This document shows positions 14,589 to 19,848 of a stretch of DNA of 19,848 bases, in pieces. How positions within the stretch are numbered: position 1 is the stretch's first letter; every line of letters starts with the position of its first letter. Source of the DNA: Clostridium sp. AM30-24. GTDB taxonomy: Bacteria > Bacillota > Clostridia > Lachnospirales > Lachnospiraceae. The notes below the pieces were generated by a model that was not told the DNA's origin, made no database searches, and was given only the letters and a program-made list of their open reading frames with translations. The position numbers and the translations under genes are program-made. The stretch lies in assembly GCF_003480435.1 (NCBI RefSeq), contig NZ_QUJB01000031.1, forward strand, positions 1 to 19,848, in the 5' to 3' direction.

Positions 14589-15305
14589 ATGAAAAAGAAA
14601 TTTGCTGCTTTTGTGCTTTGTTTAATCTGCCTGCTGTCGGCTGTTGGCTGCGGTCAGGCGAAACCGGATACTCAAACGCCGCAAACGGCCGATCAGAGTG
14701 CAATGGCCGATGATTATTTGACTACTATCAGCGGAACATATGTGGAGCTGTTCCCGGAACTGTCGAAACCCGAGTATCGGACGATTTGGATCGATGCCAC
14801 CACGCCGCTTGTAGGCGCGGAGAATGCAGAGGCCACCACGGATATGTTGCTGGGGATGTGCATGGCGGAGCCTTACGGATCGGAAGCTGCGGAAAAATAT
14901 GCGGCAGACCCGGACAGTATGGCCTTCAACTGCTATTTTCTGGGCGGCATTGACAAGTTCGTGATGGATGGCCATACCATTACGGGGCTTGATGAACAGG
15001 GACAGGAGGTTTTCTCCCACACCTACCAGCTGCTGGATAAGGAAAATGAAAACGGCTTCATCTTCTATCAGAGCGAGGATGAAAATTCCGGACAGTTTAC
15101 CTATTTTGCCTTCTCGCCCGACACCATGGAAACCACTTATCATCTGGAATTCCGCTATGCGGAAGATCTGAACGATCTGCAAAGCTGGTTTGAGGGCAAT
15201 TACGCCTACTGGAATGCGGCGGCCATCGCAGAGGACTATGATCAGGCAACTATGGAAAATGTCATTGAACTTTTCGCCACGGAAAATTTGTCCGAGGCAG
15301 AATAA
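14589..15305 (+). CDS. Lipoprotein with weak ZinT-like features
   Basis: A 238-residue protein with a lipoprotein signal: basic MKKK, a hydrophobic stretch and LSAVGC with the lipid-bearing Cys at 21, followed by a Gln/Thr/Asp-rich linker. The mature part starts near ISGTYVELFPELSKPEYRTI. It later has GFIFYQSEDENSGQFTYFAF and TTYHLEFRYAEDLNDLQSWF, then NYAYWN. This order and spacing recall the ZinT lipocalin-like metal-binding fold (strand with H-x-H, then a W-P-T-Y-Y-P-like helix), but the metal His pair is not conserved, so the likeness is weak. AGGAGG (14577-14582) sets the start. It lies upstream of the ABC pair and could be the extracellular binding component. Confidence 0.6.
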   Translation: MKKKFAAFVLCLICLLSAVGCGQAKPDTQTPQTADQSAMADDYLTTISGTYVELFPELSKPEYRTIWIDATTPLVGAENAEATTDMLLGMCMAEPYGSEAAEKYAADPDSMAFNCYFLGGIDKFVMDGHTITGLDEQGQEVFSHTYQLLDKENENGFIFYQSEDENSGQFTYFAFSPDTMETTYHLEFRYAEDLNDLQSWFEGNYAYWNAAAIAEDYDQATMENVIELFATENLSEAE

Positions 15306-15374
15306 ACGGCACATGCGCACCCGATCCTGTCAGGCAGTAGCGCATGGCAATAATCCGGAAAGGATGTGATTTAA

Positions 15375-17144
15375 TTGAAAAAACAGTCTGATCTTTCCCG
15401 GCTGATGGGTTACGCCGGGAACTACCGATATTTCACCTACGCTTCGTGGGTGCTGTCTGCGGCCAGTGCGCTGGTGGCGCTGGTGCCTTTTGTGTACATC
15501 TGGAAGATCCTGCGGGATGTGCTGAACGCCGCGCCGGACTATGCGCAGGCGGTGAACATCCCTCATTACGGCTGGATGGCAGTGTTATTCGCAGTACTGT
15601 CTTACTTTATTTACATTGCAGCACTGATGTGCTCCCATCTGTCGGCGTTCCGGGTGGCGACGAATCTGCGACTGGCAGTGTCGGAGCATCTGGCAGTGCT
15701 GCCGCTGGGCTTTGCCGAGACCTTCGGAAGCGGTAAGCTGCGCAAGATCATCCACGAGAGCACCGGAGCCGCTGAGACCTATCTTGCCCACCAGCTGCCT
15801 GACCAATACAACGCCATTGCTACCCCGGTGGGGCTGCTGGTGCTGCTGTTGGCGTTCGACTGGAGGTTGGGGCTGCTGAGCCTTGCGCCGGTGGTGCTGG
15901 CATTCCTCATTATGGCGACCATGACCGGCAAGCAGATGGTTGAAAAAATGCGGCAGTACGGCAACGCCCTGGAGGCCATGTCCAATGAGGCAGTGGAATA
16001 CGTCCGGGGCATTCCGGTGGTCAAGACCTTCGGGCAGAGTGTGTTTTCCTTCAAAAAGTTCAAGGCCACCATTGATGAGTACGAAAAGTGGGTCATCTCC
16101 TACACCAAAGACCTGCGCCTGCCCATGATGTTCTACACCGCCGCCGTCAACGGTGTGTTCGCCTTTCTGATCGCGGGCGGGCTGCTGTTCACGGCTCACG
16201 GTGTCACGACGGAATTTCTGCTGAACCTGCTGTTCTATATCATCATCACGCCGGTGATCTCCCTGACTTTGACCCGCATAATGTACATGAGCGAGAACAG
16301 GATGGTGGTAGCGGATGCGCTGGCGCGCATCGACTCGGTGCTGGCGGCAGCGCCCATGCAGGTTCAGGCTGCTCCGCAGCACCCGCAGGATGCTTCTGTC
16401 GCGCTGCAGAATGTGCATTTCAGCTATGACGGAAAAAAAGAGGTCATCAAGGGCGTTTCGCTGGAGATTCAGCCGGGACAGACGGTGGCTTTTGTAGGTC
16501 CCTCCGGCGGCGGAAAATCCACGCTGGCAAACCTTGTCTGCCGCTTCTTTGATGTGCAGAGCGGCAGCATCCGGGTGGGCGGAGCGGATGTGCGGGCGAT
16601 CCCTAAGGAAGAGCTGATGGATACCATCTCCTTTGTGTTCCAGAACAGCCGCCTGCTCAAGGGCAGCATTCTGGATAACGTCCGTCTGGGCAGACCGCAG
16701 GCCACCGAAGCCGAGGTGCTGGCAGCGTTGAAAGCGGCGCAGGGCATGGATATTATAGAAAAGTTCCCGGCGGGTATCCATACCGTCATTGGTACCAAGG
16801 GTGTGTATCTGTCCGGTGGCGAGCAGCAGCGCATTGCCATTGCACGCGCTATGCTGAAAAATGCGCCTATCCTGATTCTGGATGAGGCCACCGCCTTTGC
16901 CGACCCGGACAATGAAGCTAAGGTGCAGGCAGCCTTTGCCCGGCTTGCCAAGGGCAAAACCGTGCTGATGATCGCACACCGCCTGTCCACCGTAGCCAAT
17001 GCTGATTGCATCTATGTGGTGGAGGATGGGCGTATTACTGAGACTGGCACAAAGGACGAACTGTGCGCGCAGAACGGTCTGTTTGCCCGGATGTGGCAGG
17101 AGTATCAGGCATCGGTACAGTGGAAGGTTGCAAAGGAGAGATAA
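15375..17144 (+). CDS. ABC half-transporter 1 (fused membrane and ATPase domains)
   Basis: A 589-residue protein: six-helix exporter-type membrane domain (about residues 20-310), then the ATPase domain. Walker A GPSGGGKST begins at about 375, the Q-loop is SFVFQNSRLLKG, the signature LSGGEQQR begins at about 479, Walker B ILILDEAT at about 499 and the switch His in IAHRLST near 535. All key residues are present. The type and pairing with the next gene recall the YbtP/YbtQ and IrtA/IrtB proteins, which import metallophores despite an exporter fold; drug-exporter function is also possible. The TTG at 15375 is taken as start because it follows an AGGATG-like site and gives the family's usual N-terminus. 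Three bases separate it from the second half-transporter. Confidence 0.85.
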   Translation: MKKQSDLSRLMGYAGNYRYFTYASWVLSAASALVALVPFVYIWKILRDVLNAAPDYAQAVNIPHYGWMAVLFAVLSYFIYIAALMCSHLSAFRVATNLRLAVSEHLAVLPLGFAETFGSGKLRKIIHESTGAAETYLAHQLPDQYNAIATPVGLLVLLLAFDWRLGLLSLAPVVLAFLIMATMTGKQMVEKMRQYGNALEAMSNEAVEYVRGIPVVKTFGQSVFSFKKFKATIDEYEKWVISYTKDLRLPMMFYTAAVNGVFAFLIAGGLLFTAHGVTTEFLLNLLFYIIITPVISLTLTRIMYMSENRMVVADALARIDSVLAAAPMQVQAAPQHPQDASVALQNVHFSYDGKKEVIKGVSLEIQPGQTVAFVGPSGGGKSTLANLVCRFFDVQSGSIRVGGADVRAIPKEELMDTISFVFQNSRLLKGSILDNVRLGRPQATEAEVLAALKAAQGMDIIEKFPAGIHTVIGTKGVYLSGGEQQRIAIARAMLKNAPILILDEATAFADPDNEAKVQAAFARLAKGKTVLMIAHRLSTVANADCIYVVEDGRITETGTKDELCAQNGLFARMWQEYQASVQWKVAKER

Positions 17145-17147
17145 AGG

Positions 17148-18883
17148 ATGATCGAAAAAATTCAACACGCCACGGCCAGTTCCCCGGAGGGAGCAAAGGG
17201 GCTTGTAAAGGGCGTTCTGGCCTGTGCATTCCAAAACATGGCATTCATGCTGCCCACCGGGCTGCTGTATCTCCTGGTAAAAGATCTGCTGGCAGGTTCC
17301 ACGAACGGGAGAACTGCCTTTTATCTGCTGGGGTGTGGGGCCTGCTTTGTGCTGATTTTTCTGACCACATGGTTCCAGTACAACGGCACCTATTTTACAA
17401 CCTATAAAGAGAGCGGCACCCGCCGCCTGACCCTTGCGGAACGGCTGCGCAGGCTGCCCCTGTCCTTTTTCGGCAAGCGCGACCTTGCCGACCTGACCAG
17501 CACCATCATGGCAGACTGCGAGGTGTTGGAAAAGGACTGCTCCCATTTCATCCCCGGTCTGTTCGGTTCCCTCATCTCTACGGTGCTCATTGCCCTGAGC
17601 CTGTTCACTTTTGACGGACGGATGGCGCTGGCAGCCCTGTGGGTCATCCCGGTATCCGCCGCCATCGTGGTGGGCAGCTACCGGGTGCAGGACAAGGTGC
17701 AGGCCAGGACCATGGCGGCGAAAATGGCCTGTGCGGACGGCATTCAGGAGTACATCGAGACGCTCCGGGACCTGAAAGCCAGCAATGCGGAGCAGCGGTA
17801 TCTGTCCGGTCTTTCCGGCAAAATTCGGGCTGTGGAAAAGCAGTCCATTGCGGCAGAGCTGGAAACAGCGCTGTTTGTGTCCTCTGCGAGCATGGTGCTC
17901 AAGCTGGGCATTGCGTCGGTGGCACTCACCGGCTCGGTGCTGCTGGTGCAGGGCAGTATCGATGTGCTGACCCTGTTTCTGTTCCTGATGGCGGCTTCCC
18001 GGATGTACGACCCTATGCAGGGCGCGTTGCAGAATCTGGCGGCGGTTATTGCCATGCGCACCAATGTGGGGCGGATGAACGAGATTCTGGACGCTCCCCT
18101 GCAGACCGGCAGTGAGCAGCTGACCAATCAGGGCTGCGACATCGTATTCGACCATGTGGGCTTTGCCTACAACTCCGGCGAAACGGTGCTGCGGGATGTT
18201 TCCTTTACCGCAAAGCAGGGCGAGGTCACGGCACTGGTGGGTCCCTCCGGCGGCGGCAAGACCACCGTTTCCCGACTGGCGGCACGGTTCTGGGACTACC
18301 AGAAGGGCAGCATCACCGTGGGCGGCATGGAGGTTTCCCGAATCGACCCGGAAAAGCTCATGAGCCTGTATTCCATCGTGTTTCAGGATGTGACTCTGTT
18401 TGACAACACGATCCTGGAAAATATTCGTCTGGGCCGAAAAGGGCCACCGACGAGGAAGTCCTTGCAGCGGCAAAGCTGGCAAACTGCGCGGAATTTGCCG
18501 AAAAGCTGCCGGACAAGTGGAACACCAACATCGGTGAGAACGGCTGTGCCCTTTCCGGCGGTGAGCGGCAGCGTATTTCCATCGCCCGCGCCTTCCTGAA
18601 GGATGCACCCATCATCCTGCTGGACGAAGCCACCGCCAGTCTGGATGTGGAAAACGAAACTGCCATTCAGGAAGCGCTGTCACGTCTGATCAAGGATAAA
18701 ACAGTTCTCATTATCGCACACCGGATGCGCACGGTTTCCAGTGCAGATAAGATTGTGGTGCTCAAGGATGGAGCGGTAGCCGAACAGGGATCGCCTGCAC
18801 AGTTGCTGCATGAGGGCGGCATCTTTGCCCACATGGTTCAGCTCCAGACTGAGAGCCAAGGCTGGTCGTTGGTTAAGGCATAA
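17148..18883 (+). pseudogene. ABC half-transporter 2, frameshifted in the ATPase domain
   Basis: Start ATG at 17148 after AAAGGAG, 3 bases behind the first half-transporter. The membrane domain and Walker A (GPSGGGKTT, about residue 365) and the Q-loop VFQDVTLFD are intact. Near 18437-18445 (CGAAAAGGGCC) the frame breaks. Frame one goes on to a stop at 18599 with nonsense sequence, 483 residues in all. The true sequence continues one base back: TDEEVLAAAKLANCAEFAEK, the signature ALSGGERQR, Walker B IILLDEATASLD and IAHRMRTV to 18883. A single lost base, probably a G, explains it; repaired, the protein has about 578 residues. It could be a real mutation, a sequencing error in a G run, or less likely a recoding site. 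Confidence 0.82.
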
Positions 18884-19137
18884 CAGAGAAGAAAAGCGAA
18901 ACGGTCTGAGCCCTGTGTACAGCACGGGATACAGATATGCTGGATTTGAACCTGCCAAAGAATAGTTATGTGTTTTTACGTAAACATCTGGAGGAAGGCG
19001 TATATCAAGTTTCTGCTGTTTCTGCATCGGATGTACTGAAACGAAATACAGACTCTTTACGCTGTGCGGTCGAGAATGATGTGTTTGACTCGCTTCCGCA
19101 GGATTCGCTTTTGAACGAGTTGGAAATGGGGGATTAG
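18884..19137 (+). pseudogene. Decayed region with a 66-residue unidentified frame
   Basis: After the ABC stop, a frame from an ATG at 18937 to a TAG at 19135-19137 encodes NSYVFLRKHLEEGVYQVSAV, SASDVLKRNTDSLR and a C-terminus DSLPQDSLLNELEMGD. It has protein-like composition but no ribosome binding site. Another frame just before it (VYSTGYRYAGFEPAKE, ending at a TAG at 18964-18966) could be the same old gene in a shifted frame. I do not recognise it. Given the decayed small gene that follows, it probably belongs to the same mobile element. Confidence 0.35.
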
Positions 19138-19167
19138 GTGCAATATAACTGCTGACGGCGTAGAATC

Positions 19168-19422
19168 TTGGTGGCTAACTTGGTGGATATCTTGATGGGT
19201 GTCATCCTCTAAGTTATCATGGGTTGTGTCATAGGACTTATCATTGGCTGTGCCCATGATAGAGTGAGCATGAGTGATTTGCTGATCGAACTGTTCTGTA
19301 TGCAGAATTGGCCTGGAGCACAGGAGACTGTGGAGGAAATCCTGAAAGGGGACGAGTAGAAAAAAGAGCAGCTGCATGAGCAGGAAGTGCAGAAGGAAGA
19401 AGAAAATAGACAGAGCAGTTGA
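19168..19422 (+). pseudogene. Small membrane-protein gene with two in-frame stops
   Basis: A single plus-strand frame from about 19168 reads VANLVDILMGVIL, a TAA at 19210-19212, then VIMGCVIGLIIGCAHDRVSM, SDLLIELFCMQNWPGAQETV, EEILKGDE, a TAG at 19357-19359, and KKEQLHEQEVQKEEENRQSS to a TGA at 19420-19422. The architecture is an N-terminal hydrophobic helix and a charged helical tail, as in small accessory membrane proteins of conjugative elements. Coding character continues across both stops, so this is a decayed gene rather than three short ones. Family not identified. Confidence 0.45.
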
Positions 19423-19433
19423 TGATGGAATGT

Positions 19434-19478
19434 CCGGTGCAGTGTGGGTGTAATGCTCATGTTGCACCGGGCTTTTTT
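19434..19478 (+). terminator. Rho-independent terminator
   Basis: CCGGTGCA (19434-19441) pairs perfectly with TGCACCGG (19463-19470), followed by GC and six T residues (19473-19478). The loop is 21 bases. It lies 11 bases after the stop of the decayed small gene, where that gene's transcript would have ended. Confidence 0.75.
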
Positions 19479-19491
19479 CTTTGAACGCAGA

Positions 19492-19640
19492 TAAGCATTC
19501 CCCCGCTTCAAGTGCGCGGAGCACTAAGCGGCGGGTGAGGGGGATGCTTATGTCAGTGGGAGTTGAAAGCTCCCACTGACAGATCGCGAAGCGACTGCGT
19601 TCATGAGCAAGTAGCGAAGCGGATTGCGAATGTCCGCTTT
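19492..19640 (+). other. Run of strong hairpins between mobile-element genes
   Basis: Three consecutive foldable units are seen. (a) TAAGCAT plus CCCCC pair with GGGGG plus ATGCTTA (19492-19504 and 19539-19550, one bulged T); nested inside are GCTT/AAGC and AGTGC/GCACT. (b) GTCAGTGGGAG and CTCCCACTGAC form a perfect 11-bp stem with a 7-base loop (19552-19580). (c) AAGCGGA and TCCGCTT form a 7-bp stem (19617-19639), preceded by a small TCGC-GAA-GCGA hairpin (19584-19594). No protein-coding frame fits. Possible roles are a transfer origin, a structured leader RNA or a termination cluster of the element. Confidence 0.55.
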
Positions 19641-19674
19641 ACTATGAGAAGCCGTATGCGGGAAAAGCAGCCTA

Positions 19675-19703
19675 TTACACACCGACAGAGAATGTGGTAT
19701 AAT
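19675..19703 (+). promoter_or_regulatory. Sigma-A-type promoter before the truncated gene
   Basis: A -35 TTACAC (19675-19680), a 17-base spacer and a perfect -10 TATAAT (19698-19703) precede the ATG at 19739. The start of transcription would fall near 19710, giving a short leader with GGAAAGGA as ribosome binding site. Confidence 0.7.
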
Positions 19704-19738
19704 CCTTGAGAAAACACTGTATGGAAAGGACAAACACG

Positions 19739-19807
19739 ATGAATGCTCTGGATATTATGAAACGCCCTGCCGCCTACGTCAGCGGCTATGAAAACACCCC
19801 CACGGAG
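19739..19807 (+). pseudogene. N-terminus of a mobile-element gene cut by the IS end
   Basis: An ATG at 19739 after a GGAAAGGA site (19723-19730) opens a frame MNALDIMKRPAAYVSGYENT and PTE before the inverted repeat begins at 19808. Promoter, leader and ribosome binding site are all good, so this was a real, expressed gene whose body was displaced by the IS. The first 23 residues are too few to name a family; location beside the hairpin run suggests a conjugative-element gene. Confidence 0.55.
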
Positions 19808-19845
19808 GGGAGTATCCCAAAGTTTGTGTAAACCTCCAAACTGAT
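19808..19845. repeat. Right terminal inverted repeat, IS256-like end
   Basis: These 38 bases are the exact inverted copy of 1-38; the match ends at base 39/19807. The IS would extend to the right, out of the window, with its tip GGGAGTATCCC facing the cargo. It interrupts the gene that starts at 19739. Together with the left copy it brackets about 19.77 kb. Confidence 0.7.
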
Positions 19846-19848
19846 GTA

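Noticed and set aside
18437..18445. Programmed -1 ribosomal frameshift site
   Set aside because: A-AAA-GGG does not allow both tRNAs to re-pair after a -1 slip, and no clear downstream pseudoknot was noticed; a lost G is simpler. Kept only as an alternative in the findings.
15585..18608. A 1007-residue minus-strand open frame
   Set aside because: It lies opposite both ABC genes, has a His/Gln/Arg-rich composition typical of antisense frames in GC-rich coding DNA, no ribosome binding site and no recognisable domain. Antisense Walker and signature codons explain its lack of stops.
1..19848. CRISPR array, tRNA or rRNA genes
   Set aside because: No regularly spaced direct repeats, and no tRNA- or rRNA-like sequence was seen on either strand.

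Overview
The window looks like DNA from a gut-type Firmicute (class Clostridia). Reasons: strong AGGAGG-type ribosome binding sites, GTG/TTG starts, sigma-A-like promoters, remnants of a Tn1549/CTn-type integrative conjugative element (Maff2-like and PrgI-like pieces), an NhaC antiporter followed by an amidohydrolase start, and a Gram-positive-style lipoprotein. Species cannot be named from the sequence. Both window ends carry the same 38-bp sequence in inverted orientation. It resembles the terminus of an IS256-type insertion sequence, so the segment is either the interior of a composite-transposon-like structure or an assembly contig broken at two copies of one IS.

Layout. (1) 1-3.6 kb is a patchwork of broken pieces: IS end, an unknown C-terminal piece, decayed Maff2 and PrgI conjugation genes, the N-terminus of an amidohydrolase, one intact NhaC-type Na+/H+ antiporter (minus strand), the C-terminal part of a Ser/Gln-rich protein, a macro-domain piece fused to ABC-transporter fragments, and unassigned debris. 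(2) 3.64-13.46 kb is an orderly plus-strand block. A TetR regulator with its own sigma-A promoter comes first, then a hairpin and a palindrome, then a tightly packed run of genes: three class I SAM methyltransferases, two LCM/TcmP-family methyltransferases, three full-length ATC-hydrolase-family proteins plus a fourth short piece resembling that family's N-terminal half, three alpha/beta hydrolases of different kinds and one small membrane protein. Many genes overlap as ATGA or TAATG, so they are probably translationally coupled. (3) 13.54-18.88 kb encodes an AraC regulator, a lipoprotein with weak ZinT-like features and two ABC half-transporters of the fused membrane/ATPase type, reminiscent of the YbtP/YbtQ and IrtA/IrtB metallophore importers. 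The second has a single-base frameshift before its signature motif. (4) 18.9-19.8 kb again holds decayed mobile-element sequence, a terminator, a run of strong hairpins, a consensus promoter and the first 22 codons of a gene cut by the right-hand IS end.

How the genes may work together. The enzyme block and the transport block share a motif, TAGTTAG-N5-ACTAA, just upstream of their first genes (4330 and 14548). This suggests joint control, possibly by a metal-responsive repressor or by the TetR protein. An inference that fits the content: the segment is mobile cargo that imports a small, perhaps metal-binding molecule and modifies or breaks it down by methyl transfer, ester/thioester cleavage and ATC-hydrolase-type chemistry. 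No known pathway with this set of genes is recognised, so the 15-kb cargo is the main candidate for an undescribed system.
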